From contig NZ_AP018907.1 in assembly GCF_003966715.1 (NCBI RefSeq), forward strand, positions 2,096,001-2,160,000: a stretch of 64,000 nt of DNA, written 5' to 3'. How positions within the stretch are numbered: the first letter of the stretch is position 1; each line of letters begins with the position of its first letter. Position numbers and translations under genes: made by a program. The notes beneath the pieces were generated by a model. That model saw nothing but the letters and a program-made list of their open reading frames with translations, did not search any database and was not told the origin of the DNA. Below, one piece after another: positions 9,768-19,679 of the stretch. Origin of the DNA: Blastochloris tepida. GTDB lineage: Bacteria > Pseudomonadota > Alphaproteobacteria > Rhizobiales > Xanthobacteraceae.

Positions 9768-9850
9768 CAGTTGCTCGCGTTGCTCGCCCGGGACGACGAG
9801 GCCCGACGAAGGATGATCGATGCTCGGCAAAATTGCGCCGATGCGCGGCG

Positions 9851-10165
9851 TCATAGCCCGAAGTCTTCGCGGAAGCGGTCGATCTGGTGCATGCGCTCGT
9901 GCAGGATTGTCACAATGCCGATGTCGCCATTGCTGAGCTTTCGCCAATAGACGAAGTGGCTTTCATAGCGGAAGACGTAGCCCTCGACCCCGAACTCGGC
10001 CGGAACCGGACGTGACAGCACCTCGCGCGTCTCGATCCTGGCGAACGCCTCGAACAGGCCGGTGATGTAACGATCCGCCTGCTCGGTGCCCCACCGGTCG
10101 CGCGTGTAACGGTAGATATCATCGAGGCGGTGGGATGCGGCCTCCTGGATGCGGACCACGGCCAT
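9851..10165 (-). CDS. parE: ParE/RelE-family toxin
   Basis: This 104-residue toxin shows the ParE pattern: an N-terminal IQEAASHRLDDIYRYTRDRWG helix, a central RYESHFVYWRKL strand pair and a C-terminal ILHERMHQIDRF. ParE toxins of this fold poison DNA gyrase, whereas RelE relatives cleave mRNA on the ribosome; the sequence favours ParE. The gene starts 7 nt after the antitoxin stop. The symbol refers to the toxin family and not to the topoisomerase gene at 6428, which happens to be close by. Confidence 0.9.
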   Translation of the reverse strand: MAVVRIQEAASHRLDDIYRYTRDRWGTEQADRYITGLFEAFARIETREVLSRPVPAEFGVEGYVFRYESHFVYWRKLSNGDIGIVTILHERMHQIDRFREDFGL

Positions 10166-10172
10166 CGCGGCG

Positions 10173-10427
10173 CTACGCTTTGTTGCGCGCGATGATTTCG
10201 GCCGCCGTCAGCGGCTGGTACGACGACTCGGGCGCGGCAAAGGCCCGCGTCAATTCCGCCTTCAGCCGGTCGAACGCCTCCTTTTCCACCCGCTCCTTGT
10301 CGCGGCGGATGAGGTCCCGAATGTACTCGCTGACGTTTTCGTAAGCCCCGGTCTCGCCGACATTGGCGGCGACGAAATCGCTGAGCGCTCCGCTGAGCCG
10401 GACCGTCATGGTCATGGTTCGGGACAT
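10173..10427 (-). CDS. parD: ParD-like (CopG/RHH) antitoxin
   Basis: The 84-residue antitoxin precedes the toxin, the usual order. An N-terminal ribbon-helix-helix segment (MSRTMTMTVRLSGALSDFV) is followed by ENVSEYIRDLIRRDKER, the ParD hallmark, and a flexible C-terminal tail (SYQPLTAAEIIARNKA) that would wrap the toxin. The ATG at 10427 is preferred over one six codons earlier because AGAGGTG lies at the proper distance. ParD dimers normally repress their own operon, and an inverted repeat stands 20 bp upstream. Confidence 0.88.
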   Translation of the reverse strand: MSRTMTMTVRLSGALSDFVAANVGETGAYENVSEYIRDLIRRDKERVEKEAFDRLKAELTRAFAAPESSYQPLTAAEIIARNKA

Positions 10428-10448
10428 TGCGGCACCTCTTTGCATATC

Positions 10449-10481
10449 CTCGTATTCAAGATAAGCAAAAATGAATACGAG
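10449..10481. promoter_or_regulatory. Inverted repeat upstream of parDE (probable operator)
   Basis: CTCGTATTCA (10449-10458) and TGAATACGAG (10472-10481) are perfect 10-bp arms around a 13-nt AT-rich spacer, directly upstream of the antitoxin start. The position and symmetry fit autorepression by the ParD ribbon-helix-helix dimer. Confidence 0.65.
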
Positions 10482-10519
10482 ACAAGCGACGCACTTTCAG
10501 GCGTGCGCCGCGCCGTCGC

Positions 10520-12100
10520 TCACACCGCGGCGATCACCGGCTCGCGGCCGATCAGCTTGGCCAGGGTGCGCAACCGGCCCATCAGCCGCTCGCCGGCGAG
10601 GTCGGCGAGGTCGCCTTCGAGCCGCAGCACCAGCTTGCCCTGCACCACCTCCAGCGGCGCGCGCGGCAGGATGCCCGGCATGGCGGCGGAGACGAGATAG
10701 CCCACCCGCATGGTGGCGCCGAGGATGCGCGCATGATCGAGCATGCCGGGCGACGCGAGCTCGCGCAGCGCCGGCGACAGCGCATCCTCCGACAGGCCGG
10801 CATGGCGGAAATACACCGCCAGCGCCATGAACGCCCGCGCCGAATGGTCGAGCCCGACGAAGGCGGCGTGCGCGATGATGTTGAGCGACTGCTCGCCGCG
10901 ATAATCGGGGTGGGCGCGCCAGCCGATATCGGCGAGCAGGCAGGCGGCGCGCCGCACGCGCATCTCCTCCGGCGTCTCGTCGATGCCGGTGGAGGCCATG
11001 AAGCGGTCCGACCATTCGACCAGCTCATGGCCGTGGCGCGGCGAGCGCGAGCGCAGCGCGTTGAGGTCCGCGGCTGCCACCAGCAGCGGGTCGCGATGCT
11101 GCTCGCTCTCGGGCAGCAGCGAGAACAGGAGGCCCTCGCGCACGCCGAGCGCCGAGACCGTGATCTCCGCCGGCTTGCCGATGCGGATGATGTGCTCCAG
11201 CACCAGCGCGCCATAGGCGAGCAGCGCGCGGCGGGCATCCGACACCACCTCGATCTTCGACAGCGTCGAGGCGTCGACGCGCTGCACGAGGCGGCAGAAT
11301 TCCAGCGCCTCCCGCACCGGCAGGGTGTAGCCGTGCATCACGCGCAGCGGATAGCCGCGCTGCGACATGTGCAGCTTCGCCAGTGAGCGCCAAGTGCCGC
11401 CGACCGCATAGAAGGTGCGGCCCGGCAATTCCTCAAGCTGGGTGATGCCGGCGAAGGCGTCGCGCACAATGCGGTCGGCCTTCTTCAGCGACTTGGCCGA
11501 AACGTCCTGCAGCGCCAGACCGCCGAGCGGCAGGGTGACGCCGGGGCCGATCTTGTGGCCGTGGATGTCGGCAAGCTCCAGCGAGCCGCCGCCGAGATCG
11601 CCGACCACGCCGCTCGGCCGGAATGTGCCGGCGATGACGCCGAGCGCGGCGAGCTTGGCCTCGCGCTTGCCGGACAGCACCTCGATGTCGGCGCGGCAGA
11701 TCTCACGGGCGCGCGCGATAAACTCCTGGCCGTTGGCGGCATCGCGCGCCGCCGCCGTGGCGAGCACGTAGAGATGCTCGACCTGCAGCAGGTCGCACAG
11801 CGCGCGGAAGCGCTTCAGCGCCGCCAGCGCCTTCTCGACGGCATCGAGATCGAGCCGGCCGGTGGTGGCCACATTGCGGCCGAGGCCGCACAGCGCCTTC
11901 TCGTTGAACATCGGCGTCGGCGAGCGCGAGACCGCCTCATAGACCACGAGGCGAACCGAGTTGGAGCCGATGTCGATGACCGCGACCGGCGGACCGAGCG
12001 ACAGCCGGCCGCAGGCGACTTCCTGGATGGCACGCACGTCAGCTTCGGGCGATTCGCCGGGTGAGGGTTCGGGGAGCGGTTGCTTCGAGGGACTTTCCAC
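10520..12100 (-). CDS. ppx: Exopolyphosphatase, Ppx/GppA family
   Basis: The 526-residue protein has the actin-like ASKHA fold. Phosphate 1 motif [17 protein letters not shown] is near residue 40, [15 protein letters not shown] is the phosphate 2 loop, and a C-terminal HD-like helical region follows ([24 protein letters not shown]). It removes terminal phosphate from polyphosphate, or hydrolyses pppGpp. The start is a GTG inside the ppk gene, overlapping it by 62 nt, so translation is probably coupled to ppk. Having the polyphosphate-making and polyphosphate-degrading enzymes on one message implies post-transcriptional balance. Confidence 0.92.
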   Translation of the reverse strand: MESPSKQPLPEPSPGESPEADVRAIQEVACGRLSLGPPVAVIDIGSNSVRLVVYEAVSRSPTPMFNEKALCGLGRNVATTGRLDLDAVEKALAALKRFRALCDLLQVEHLYVLATAAARDAANGQEFIARAREICRADIEVLSGKREAKLAALGVIAGTFRPSGVVGDLGGGSLELADIHGHKIGPGVTLPLGGLALQDVSAKSLKKADRIVRDAFAGITQLEELPGRTFYAVGGTWRSLAKLHMSQRGYPLRVMHGYTLPVREALEFCRLVQRVDASTLSKIEVVSDARRALLAYGALVLEHIIRIGKPAEITVSALGVREGLLFSLLPESEQHRDPLLVAAADLNALRSRSPRHGHELVEWSDRFMASTGIDETPEEMRVRRAACLLADIGWRAHPDYRGEQSLNIIAHAAFVGLDHSARAFMALAVYFRHAGLSEDALSPALRELASPGMLDHARILGATMRVGYLVSAAMPGILPRAPLEVVQGKLVLRLEGDLADLAGERLMGRLRTLAKLIGREPVIAAV

Positions 12101-14444
12101 GGCCGGACAGACTCGGGTTGGTCATGAAGTAGCGATGGGCATTGAACGGCTCCTCGTCCGCCGGGCGGATGATGCGTTCGGACCCGCCATCCGGCAAGAC
12201 CCGCCAGCTCTGTTCGTTGTCCATAAGGTTGGCGACCATGATCTGATCGAGCACCTGCTCGTGCACGGTCGGGTTGAGAATCGGGCACAGCGCCTCGACG
12301 CGCCGGTCGAGATTGCGCGGCATCAGGTCGGCCGACGAGATGTAGACCGCCGCCTTGGGGTGCGGCAGGCCGTGGCCGTTGCCGAAGCAGTAGATGCGGC
12401 TGTGCTCCAGGAAGCGGCCAATGATCGACTTGACGCGGATGTTCTCCGACAGGCCCGGCACGCCGGGGCGCAGGCAGCAGATGCCGCGCACGCTCAGCTC
12501 CACCGGCACGCCGGCCGAGCTTGCGGCATAGAGCGCGTCGATCACCTCGGGATCGACCAGCGCGTTCATCTTGCCCCAGATCCCCGCCGGCCGCCCGGCC
12601 TTGGCGTGGGCCATTTCCTGAGCGATGTGGTCGAGGATCTTCTTCTTGAGCGTCACCGGCGACACCGACATGCGCTCCAATTCCTGCGGCTCGGCATAGC
12701 CGGTGACGAAATTGAAGATGCGCGCCACGTCGCGCGCGATCATCGGGTCGGCGGTGAAGAACGACAGGTCGGTGTAGATGCGCGCGGTGATCGGATGATA
12801 GTTGCCGGTGCCGACGTGGCAGTAGGACACCAGCGAACCGGACTCGCGGCGCACCACCATCGACAGCTTGGCGTGGGTCTTCAGCTCGATGAAGCCGAAC
12901 ACCACCTGTACGCCGGCGCGCTCGAGGTCGCGCGCCCAGCGGATGTTGGCCTCCTCGTCGAAGCGCGCCTTGAGCTCCACCAGCGCGGTGACCGACTTTC
13001 CGGCCTCCGCCGCCTCCGCCAGCGCCTTGACGATGGGGCTGTTGGCCGAGGTGCGGTAGAGCGTCTGCTTGATCGCCACCACATTGGGATCGGCCGCCGC
13101 CTGGTTGAGGAACTGCACCACGACGTCGAAGGATTCATACGGGTGGTGGACGATGAGATCCTTCTGGCGGATGGCGGCGAAGCAGTCGCCGCCATGGTCG
13201 CGGATCCGTTCGGGAAAGCGCGCGTTGAACGGCGGGAACTTCAGCGCCGGCTTGTCGAGCGCGACGATCTGCGACAGGTCGGTGAGCGCGAGGATGCCAT
13301 CGACCAGGAACGTCTCATCGTCGGCGACGCCGAGCGCGCGCTGGATGAAGCTGCGCAACGGCCGCGGCGTCGAGGCCTCGATCTCCAGGCGGATCACCGA
13401 ACCGCGGCGGCGCTGCTTAAGCGCGGTCTCGAACAGGCGGACGAGATCCTCGGCCTCTTCCTCGACTTCGAGATCGCTGTCGCGGATCACCCGGAAGGCG
13501 CCCTGCCCTTTCACCGTGTAGCCGGGGAACAGGCGGCCGATGAACAGGCCCATCACCTGCTCCAGCGAGATGAAGCGCACCACGCCGGCTTCGCCCTGGT
13601 CGGGAATGCGGATGAAGCGCTCGACCTTGACGGGGGCGCGGATCAGCGCGGTGAGCGCGCGCGCATCGGCGGCGACGAGCTGCAGCGCCAGCGAGAAGCC
13701 GAGATTGGGAATGAACGGGAACGGGTGCGCCGGATCGATGGCGAGCGGCGTCAAAATGGGGAAGATGTGGCGCAGGAAATACTCTTCGAGCCAGATGCGC
13801 TCGGCCCTGGTCATCGTCTCGCCGTCGACCAGGACGATGCCCACCTGCTCAAGCTCCCGGCGCAGCTCGCGCCAGCACCGCTGTTGCTCGGTGGACAGGC
13901 GCGCCACCTCGACGGCGATGCGGTCGAGCTGCTCGTGCGGCGTCAGGCCGTCCGGGCTGCGTGAGGTGATGCCGGCGCGTTCCTGGCCCTTGAGACCGGC
14001 GACGCGCACCATGAAGAACTCGTCGAGATTGTTGGCCGAGATCGACAGGAAGCGCAGCCGCTCCAGCAGCGGGTGGTGGGCGTTCTCGCTCTCGGCCAGA
14101 ACGCGGCTGTTGAAATCGAGCCAGGACAGTTCGCGATTGATGAAACGCTCGGGCTGGTCGGCCAGAACCGGGCCAGCCTCCGGCTCTGCCTTGTCCAAAG
14201 TGACGCTGTCCGGCTCGGCCAGTTCCGTCTTGGCCAGTTCCGGCTTGGCCATTTCCGCCTTGGATCTGGCCGGCTTGGCGCCCCCGTCCGGCTTGCCCTT
14301 GTCAGGCTTGCCCGTGTCGGATTTGGCGGCCTCGGCCTTCACGGAGTCAGGCTTTGCGGATTCAGGCTTTAAGGATTCAGGCTTGGCCGGCGGTGGCGTG
14401 GCGACAGACTCGGCGGGGGCACGAGCGCGAACGTCTTTGGCCAT
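12039..14444 (-). CDS. ppk: Polyphosphate kinase 1, with disordered N-terminal extension
   Basis: The 801-residue enzyme polymerises ATP gamma-phosphate into polyphosphate. The core begins at about residue 98 ([17 protein letters not shown]), with [13 protein letters not shown] next. The autophosphorylated His lies in [17 protein letters not shown], and the second conserved His in [13 protein letters not shown]. Before the core are about 95 residues of degenerate Lys-Pro-Glu/Asp-Ser repeats ([17 protein letters not shown]), absent from ordinary PPK1. The last 20 codons overlap the ppx start. The extension is hydrophilic and probably disordered; its role is unknown. Confidence 0.94.
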   Translation of the reverse strand: MAKDVRARAPAESVATPPPAKPESLKPESAKPDSVKAEAAKSDTGKPDKGKPDGGAKPARSKAEMAKPELAKTELAEPDSVTLDKAEPEAGPVLADQPERFINRELSWLDFNSRVLAESENAHHPLLERLRFLSISANNLDEFFMVRVAGLKGQERAGITSRSPDGLTPHEQLDRIAVEVARLSTEQQRCWRELRRELEQVGIVLVDGETMTRAERIWLEEYFLRHIFPILTPLAIDPAHPFPFIPNLGFSLALQLVAADARALTALIRAPVKVERFIRIPDQGEAGVVRFISLEQVMGLFIGRLFPGYTVKGQGAFRVIRDSDLEVEEEAEDLVRLFETALKQRRRGSVIRLEIEASTPRPLRSFIQRALGVADDETFLVDGILALTDLSQIVALDKPALKFPPFNARFPERIRDHGGDCFAAIRQKDLIVHHPYESFDVVVQFLNQAAADPNVVAIKQTLYRTSANSPIVKALAEAAEAGKSVTALVELKARFDEEANIRWARDLERAGVQVVFGFIELKTHAKLSMVVRRESGSLVSYCHVGTGNYHPITARIYTDLSFFTADPMIARDVARIFNFVTGYAEPQELERMSVSPVTLKKKILDHIAQEMAHAKAGRPAGIWGKMNALVDPEVIDALYAASSAGVPVELSVRGICCLRPGVPGLSENIRVKSIIGRFLEHSRIYCFGNGHGLPHPKAAVYISSADLMPRNLDRRVEALCPILNPTVHEQVLDQIMVANLMDNEQSWRVLPDGGSERIIRPADEEPFNAHRYFMTNPSLSGRGKSLEATAPRTLTRRIARS

Positions 14445-14533
14445 GAGGGTCTCCGAAACGGGGTTCGGCAGCCTGACTATTACGAACGCATGACAAAATC
14501 GCGAAACTGCCGGGCACTTCTATAGCAGAGCGT

Positions 14534-15277
14534 TCAACGCCCGGCGCGCGCCCGCGGCGGCGCCTGCGCTGCGTCAACCTCGGGGGCCTGGGGCTCGGAC
14601 GCCTGCGGCAGAAGCTGGGCGGCCAGCGCCCGCGTCACCGGCCGGCGCAAGGCGAGTGCGGCCTCGTCGAGCATCGCCACCGTGCGCGCCAGGGCCTGGG
14701 CCGAGCGCTCGATGCGGGCGAGCAGATAGCGCACGAGGCCGGGGTCGGCATCGATGCCGCGGTCGGCGAAAAGCTTGAAGGCCATGGCCTGCAGCAGCGT
14801 CTCGTCGGCCGGGGCCAGCGTCGCCACCGGCAGCGCCCGGAGGCGGGAGACGAGGTCCGGCAGGGTGAAGCCGGCCGCCGGTGCCGCGCGGGCGGTGAGC
14901 AGCAGCCACGCCCCCTGCTCGCGCACCAGATTGAGCAGATGGAACAGCACCGGCTGGTCGACGCCCACCGGGTCGAGATCCTCGACCACCAGCGCGCCGG
15001 TGGCGAGCAACGTGCCGAGGTCGGCCTCCTGCAGCGCTTCGGCCAGCACCCGCTTGGCGCCGGCCTGGGCGGCCCAGATGGCGGTAAGATGGCTCTTGCC
15101 CGTGCCCTCGGACCCGACCAGCGCCACAGCGCGGTCCGGCCAGTGCGGCCAGCGCTCGATCAGCGCCAGCGCATCGGCATTGCAGGGAGCCGACACGAAA
15201 TCCTCGCGGACGAAGCTCGGCGGTTGTCCGAAATCGAGGACGAGCTGGTGGGGCGCGGCAAGCGGCATGACGGTCAT
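14534..15277 (-). CDS. hdaA: DnaA-related regulator (Hda/HdaA-like AAA+ protein)
   Basis: The 247-residue protein resembles DnaA domain III alone. A clamp-binding-like N-terminus (HQLVLDFGQPPSF) is followed by Walker A GSEGTGKSHL, Walker B VVEDLD and the sensor region SRLRALPVATL. There is no C-terminal DnaA DNA-binding domain. Hda proteins load on the beta clamp through the QL.LDF motif and stimulate ATP hydrolysis by DnaA, which limits replication initiation. The ATG at 15277 overlaps the AI-2E permease stop by 4 nt. This permease-hda-ppk-ppx order is, to my knowledge, common in alphaproteobacteria. Confidence 0.87.
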   Translation of the reverse strand: MTVMPLAAPHQLVLDFGQPPSFVREDFVSAPCNADALALIERWPHWPDRAVALVGSEGTGKSHLTAIWAAQAGAKRVLAEALQEADLGTLLATGALVVEDLDPVGVDQPVLFHLLNLVREQGAWLLLTARAAPAAGFTLPDLVSRLRALPVATLAPADETLLQAMAFKLFADRGIDADPGLVRYLLARIERSAQALARTVAMLDEAALALRRPVTRALAAQLLPQASEPQAPEVDAAQAPPRARAGR

Positions 15278-16371
15278 TCGGCGTCCGGGCCGGGGCGCGG
15301 TACGCCGGTATAGAAGGGGCTGGCGAGATAGCGCCTGAGCGCGAAGCGCGTCAGCACGCCGGTGGCCGCCGCCAGCGGCACCGCCAGCAGAAGACCCACG
15401 AAACCGAACAGATAGCCGAAGGCGAACAGGGCGAACATCAGCCAGACCGGATGCAGGCCGACGCTGTGGCCGACCAGATTGGGCGCCAGGATGTAACCTT
15501 CCAGGATCTGGCCGATGGCGAATACCGCCATCACCGCCAGCACCCAGTGCCAGTCCGGCCAGAACTGCACGAACGCCACGCCGGTGGCGGTGAGGAAGCC
15601 GGCGAGCGAGCCGACATAGGGGATGAAGGAGAACAGCCCGGCCATCGAGCCGATCAGCAGGCCGAAATTCAGGCCGACCAGGATCAGGCCGAGGGCGTAA
15701 TAGGAGGCCAGGATCAGGCACACGCCGGCCTGCCCGCGCACGAAGCCGGCGATCGCCATGTTCATCTCGCGGGCCAGTTCGCGGATGGTATCCCGATGCT
15801 TTAGCGGCAGCCAGCTGTCGATGGCGCTGATCATCCGCTCCCAGTCATAGAGCAGATAGAAGGCGACGATCGGCGTCACCACGATCAGCGAGACCACCGA
15901 GATCAGCGCAGTGCCGCCCGACCACAGGCCCTGAAGCGAGGCGAGCAGCCACCGCGCCCCCTGCGTCACCAGCTCGGACAGCGATTTCTGGACGTCCGGC
16001 AGCCAGTTGCCCAGCATCGGCGTCAGCCATTGCCGGTTTTCGCTGGTCAGGAGGTTCTGCAGCGACATCACATAGTCCGGCACGCCCTGGATGAAGGCGA
16101 TGAGCTGGCTGGTCAGCAGCGGCGCCAGCAGGATGACGCTCAGCACGAAGCCCAGCAGGAACACGCCGACGATGAGCAGCGTCGCCGGCAGGCGGCCGAG
16201 CCCCAGCCGCTCCAGCCGGTCGGCGACCGGATCGAGGAAATAGGCCAGCGCCATGCCTGCCACGAACGGCAGCAGCATGCCGCGCAGCAGCCACAGAATG
16301 AGGATGAAGACGGCCAGCGTGACGAGCCAGAACGTCACCTGCTTCTGGAGGGTCATGGGTTCGTCCGCCAT
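15274..16371 (-). CDS. AI-2E family transporter (PerM-like membrane protein)
   Basis: The 365-residue inner-membrane protein has about eight transmembrane segments, starting with two near residues 12-50 (FWLVTLAVFILILWLL, MLLPFVAGMALAYFL). The conserved TPIVAFYLLYDWERM and GSMAGLFSFIPYVGSLAG motifs of the AI-2E exporter family follow. Members range from putative autoinducer exporters to sodium/proton antiporters, so the substrate is undetermined. It sits in an operon between pgsA-like and hda and is coupled to hda by overlap. Confidence 0.85.
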   Translation of the reverse strand: MADEPMTLQKQVTFWLVTLAVFILILWLLRGMLLPFVAGMALAYFLDPVADRLERLGLGRLPATLLIVGVFLLGFVLSVILLAPLLTSQLIAFIQGVPDYVMSLQNLLTSENRQWLTPMLGNWLPDVQKSLSELVTQGARWLLASLQGLWSGGTALISVVSLIVVTPIVAFYLLYDWERMISAIDSWLPLKHRDTIRELAREMNMAIAGFVRGQAGVCLILASYYALGLILVGLNFGLLIGSMAGLFSFIPYVGSLAGFLTATGVAFVQFWPDWHWVLAVMAVFAIGQILEGYILAPNLVGHSVGLHPVWLMFALFAFGYLFGFVGLLLAVPLAAATGVLTRFALRRYLASPFYTGVPRPGPDAE

Positions 16372-16384
16372 CGAACGCCGACCC

Positions 16385-16915
16385 TCAGCTCGCCATGTGG
16401 CGTGTCCATTCGGCGAGATAAGCGCCGGCCGAAACCGCCGTCAAGACGCCCGTGATGTACATCGCCACCGCCACCACCGGCTCCAGCGACAGGTTGAATC
16501 CCAGCGAGCCCAGCACCAGCGCTGCGAACACGATCTGGGCGGCGGTGTTGAGCTTCGACACAATCAGCGGGCGAATGGTCACCGGCTTCTCCAGCACGCC
16601 CGACAGCACGATGGCGCCGACGATCATGATGTCGCGGGAGACCACCAGGATGGTGATCCAAAGGGGGATGTTCCCGTGAATGGCCAGGGTGAGGTAGATG
16701 CTGACCAGCAGCGCCTTGTCGGCCAGTGGGTCGAGATAGGCGCCGAGCTCGGTGGCCATGCCGAAGCGCTTGGCCAGGAAGCCGTCCACCGCGTCGGACA
16801 CGCCGGCGATGACGAACAGCACGAAGGCCAGATGCAGTTCCTGCGCGGATATGGCCCAGACGACCGCCGGAACCAGCAGAATCCGGCCGATGGTGATCAG
16901 ATTGGGGATGCTCAC
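16385..16915 (-). CDS. pgsA: CDP-alcohol phosphatidyltransferase (PgsA-like)
   Basis: The 176-residue membrane enzyme begins SIPNLITIGRILLVP and carries the family signature DAVDGFLAKRF...G...D...D (DAVDGFLAKRFGMATELGAY then LDPLADK). It transfers a phosphatidyl group from CDP-diacylglycerol to an alcohol, with glycerol 3-phosphate the most likely acceptor. The GTG at 16915 is chosen because homologues begin with SIPN and a GGGGG stretch lies upstream; an ATG ten codons earlier (16945) is possible. It is divergent from purM. It could instead be a cardiolipin-type paralogue. Confidence 0.82.
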   Translation of the reverse strand: MSIPNLITIGRILLVPAVVWAISAQELHLAFVLFVIAGVSDAVDGFLAKRFGMATELGAYLDPLADKALLVSIYLTLAIHGNIPLWITILVVSRDIMIVGAIVLSGVLEKPVTIRPLIVSKLNTAAQIVFAALVLGSLGFNLSLEPVVAVAMYITGVLTAVSAGAYLAEWTRHMAS

Positions 16916-17088
16916 GCCCGACCCCCGCAACGTCGGATGACCCATCCGGTTGATACAGGCCCCCGCCCCGCTTGGAAAGCCGGCTTGAGAAGCCAGCTTG
17001 GGACGGCGGCTCGGGAAGGCGGCGGCCGGCGCATCCCGCCATTGCACGCCGCCGCGTTTGGCCTTAACCCCCCTGCCGGGAGGGCGAC

Positions 17089-18171
17089 ATGAGCCTGAGA
17101 CGCGATACCGGAAGCGGCCTGACCTATGCGGATGCGGGTGTCGACATCGACGCCGGCAACCGGCTCGTGCAACTGATCAAGCCGCAGGTGCGCGCCACCC
17201 GCCGCCGTGGCGCGGATGCCGAGATCGGCGGGTTCGGCGCGGCGTTCGACCTCAAGGCCGCCGGCTTCACCGATCCCATCCTGGTCTCGACCACCGACGG
17301 CGTCGGCACCAAGGTCAAGATCGCCGCCGAGACCGGCCGGCTTGCCACCATCGGCATCGACCTGGTCGCGATGTGCGTCAACGACCTCGTGGTCCAGGGC
17401 GCCGAGCCGCTGTTCTTCCTCGATTATTTCGCGACCGGACGGCTCGATCCGGTGCAGGGCGCCGAGATCGTCGGCGGCATCGCCCAGGGCTGCCGGATCG
17501 CCGGCTGCGCGCTGATCGGCGGCGAGACCGCCGAGATGCCGGGCGTCTATGCCGGCGGCGACTTCGACCTCGCCGGCTTCGCGGTCGGCGCCGCCGAGCG
17601 CGGCCACCTGCTGCCGCGCGGCGATGTCGCGGCCGGCGACGTGGTGCTGGGGCTCGCCGCCTCGGGCGTGCATTCCAACGGCTATTCGCTGGTGCGGCGG
17701 ATCGTCCGCGACGCCGGGTTCGAGTGGGATCAGGCGGCGCCGTTCGCCCCCGACGTGCAGGTAGGGCAGGCCCTGCTCGAGCCCACCCGCATCTATGTGA
17801 AGAGCCTGCTCGCCGCCATCCGCGCCACCGGCGCCGTCAAGGCGCTGGCCCACATCACCGGCGGCGGCTTCACCGAGAATATTCCGCGCTCGCTGCCCGA
17901 TGGCTTGGGCGTGCGCATCGACCTTGCCGCCGTGCCGCTGCTGCCGGTGTTCCGGTGGCTGGCCTCGGCCGGCGGTGTGGCGGAAGCGGAAATGCTGCGC
18001 ACCTTCAACTGCGGCATCGGCATGGTGGCGATCGTCGCCGCGGCCGACGCCAAGCGGGTCACCGAGGTGCTGACCGCCGAGGGCGAGCGGGTGTCCGTTC
18101 TCGGCGAGGTGGTGGCGGTGCCGCCGGACGGCTGCCGCGTCGCCTATTCCGGCCGGCTGGACCTCGTCTGA
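17089..18171 (+). CDS. purM: Phosphoribosylformylglycinamidine cyclo-ligase
   Basis: The 360-residue AIR synthetase closes the imidazole ring in purine synthesis using ATP. The conserved [70 protein letters not shown] and [12 protein letters not shown] segments are all present in order. The start has GGGAGGGCGAC just upstream. purN follows after one base, so the two consecutive purine enzymes form an operon with opposite orientation to the pgsA-hda-ppk block. Confidence 0.97.
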   Translation: MSLRRDTGSGLTYADAGVDIDAGNRLVQLIKPQVRATRRRGADAEIGGFGAAFDLKAAGFTDPILVSTTDGVGTKVKIAAETGRLATIGIDLVAMCVNDLVVQGAEPLFFLDYFATGRLDPVQGAEIVGGIAQGCRIAGCALIGGETAEMPGVYAGGDFDLAGFAVGAAERGHLLPRGDVAAGDVVLGLAASGVHSNGYSLVRRIVRDAGFEWDQAAPFAPDVQVGQALLEPTRIYVKSLLAAIRATGAVKALAHITGGGFTENIPRSLPDGLGVRIDLAAVPLLPVFRWLASAGGVAEAEMLRTFNCGIGMVAIVAAADAKRVTEVLTAEGERVSVLGEVVAVPPDGCRVAYSGRLDLV

Positions 18172-18172
18172 C

Positions 18173-18856
18173 ATGGCGTCTGATATGGCGCGCGTCAAAA
18201 CCGCGGTGCTGATCTCCGGCCGCGGCAGCAACATGGCGGCGCTGATCGCGGCGGCCGCCGCGCCCGGCTTTCCGGCCGAAATTGCGCTCGTCATCGCCAA
18301 CAAGGCCGGGGCCGGCGGGCTCGCGCTGGCGGCCGAGGCCGGCATCCGGACGGCGGTGGTGGAAAGCCGTCCCTTCGGCAAGGACCGGGCGGCGTTCGAG
18401 GCCGTGCTGCAGGCCGAGCTTGAGGCCGCCGGCATCGAGTTGGTGTGCCTCGCCGGCTTCATGCGGGTGCTGACGCCGGCCTTCGTCGAGCGCTGGCAGG
18501 GCCGAATGCTGAACATCCACCCGGCGCTGCTGCCCGCCTTCCCCGGCCTCGACACCCACGAGCGGGCGCTCGATGCTGGGGTGAAGATCCACGGCTGCAC
18601 CGTGCATCTGGTGGTGCCGGAGGTCGATTCGGGGCCGATCCTGGCCCAGGCGGCCGTGCCGGTGCTGCCAAACGACACGCCCGACACGCTGGCCGCGCGG
18701 GTGCTGGCGCAGGAGCACGTCATCTATCCGGCCGCCCTGGCCCGCCTCGCCCGCGACCTTGCGTCCGGCGGCGCCGATCCGGCGCCAAGCGACCCCGCCC
18801 GGCCAGAGGCCGGCCAGCCTGCCGCCGCTCAGGCGCTCGTCGTTCCCGCTCCTTGA
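18173..18856 (+). CDS. purN: Phosphoribosylglycinamide formyltransferase
   Basis: The 227-residue enzyme formylates GAR with 10-formyltetrahydrofolate. The N-terminal VLISGRGSNMAALI binds the phosphoribosyl group. NIHPALLPAFPGLDTHERAL and the following GVKIHGCTVHLVVPEVDSG contain the catalytic Asn-His-Asp set. The C-terminus has an extra Pro/Ala-rich tail of about 25 residues beyond E. coli PurN. The start at 18173 follows the purM stop by one base; a second in-frame ATG lies at 18185. Confidence 0.96.
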   Translation: MASDMARVKTAVLISGRGSNMAALIAAAAAPGFPAEIALVIANKAGAGGLALAAEAGIRTAVVESRPFGKDRAAFEAVLQAELEAAGIELVCLAGFMRVLTPAFVERWQGRMLNIHPALLPAFPGLDTHERALDAGVKIHGCTVHLVVPEVDSGPILAQAAVPVLPNDTPDTLAARVLAQEHVIYPAALARLARDLASGGADPAPSDPARPEAGQPAAAQALVVPAP

Positions 18857-18866
18857 GGATCCCCCG

Positions 18867-19571
18867 ATGATCACGCTCTATGGCTTCGGTCCCGCCTTCG
18901 GCCTGCCGGACCCCAGCCCGTTCGTGCTCAAGGCCGAGCTGCTGCTGAAGTTCGCCGGCCTGCCCTACCGCATCGACACCTCGGGCATGATGCGCGCGCC
19001 CAAGGGCAAGCTGCCCTATATCGAGGATGACGGCACGCGGATCCCGGACTCGACCTTCATCCGCTTCCATATCGAGAAAAAGTACGGCTTCGACTTCGAC
19101 GCCGGACTCGACGCCAAGGATCGCGGCATCGCCTGGGCGGTGGAGAAGATGATCGAGGACCAGCTCTATTGGGCGCTGGTCCATGACCGGTGGATGGACG
19201 AGACGAATTTCACCAACGGCCCCAAGACCTTCTTCAAGCGCATCCCGCCGCCGCTGCGCCAGCTCGCGATTTTTCTCATCCGGCGCAAGATCCGGGGCGT
19301 GCTGAAGGGCCAGGGCTTCGGCCGGCATTCGCGCGCCGAGGTGGCCCAACTCACCGGCCGGGTGGTGGACTCGCTCGCCGCCATTCTCGGCGACAAGCCG
19401 TTCCTGATGGGCAACGCGCCCTGCGGCGCCGACGCGACTGTCGCCGGCATGCTGATCGCCATCCTGTGCCCGATCTTCGAGTCCCCCACCCGCGCCGCCA
19501 TCGAGCGCCACGCCAATCTGGTGGCCTACCGCGACCGGATGATGGAGCGGTATTTTCCGGCGGGCGGCTGA
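18867..19571 (+). CDS. Glutathione S-transferase-fold (metaxin/Fax-like) protein
   Basis: The 234-residue protein has a thioredoxin-like N-terminal half (MITLYGFGPAFGLPDPSPFV...KGKLPYIEDDGTRIPDSTFI) and an all-helical C-terminal half typical of GSTs in the Fax/metaxin subgroup (GDKPFLMGNAPCGADATVAGML). The usual catalytic Ser/Cys position is replaced by SPFVLKAE, so the reaction is uncertain. The ATG at 18867 follows TTGAGGAT. It starts 10 nt after purN and is probably cotranscribed, although no functional link to purine synthesis is evident. Confidence 0.82.
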   Translation: MITLYGFGPAFGLPDPSPFVLKAELLLKFAGLPYRIDTSGMMRAPKGKLPYIEDDGTRIPDSTFIRFHIEKKYGFDFDAGLDAKDRGIAWAVEKMIEDQLYWALVHDRWMDETNFTNGPKTFFKRIPPPLRQLAIFLIRRKIRGVLKGQGFGRHSRAEVAQLTGRVVDSLAAILGDKPFLMGNAPCGADATVAGMLIAILCPIFESPTRAAIERHANLVAYRDRMMERYFPAGG

Positions 19572-19679
19572 GCGGCCGCACTTCTCGGCCCTCGCCGCAG
19601 GCTCGACACCCCGCTGTCATGAAGCGGCGGATAGAATGGCCGACCGTCACGCCACCCCGCGCCCAATGACCGGCTCCCA

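Larger units (their letters stand above)
8619..9772 (+). mobile_element. IS110-family insertion sequence
   Basis: The element is about 1.15 kb with one DEDD transposase gene, a roughly 180-nt 5' noncoding leader and a very short 3' end. Boundaries are inferred from a shared GTTG at 8618-8621 and 9770-9773, most simply a TT core (8619-8620, 9771-9772). They are also supported by continuity of the interrupted family C repeat across the element. There are no terminal inverted repeats and no target duplication beyond the core, as is usual for IS110. The long noncoding region is on the 5' side, as in the IS110 group that includes IS621, rather than on the 3' side as in IS1111. Confidence 0.85.

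Noticed and set aside
9851..10427. Functional link of the ParE toxin gene with topoisomerase parE at 6428
   Set aside because: They share only a gene name; the proteins are unrelated and an IS element lies between them.
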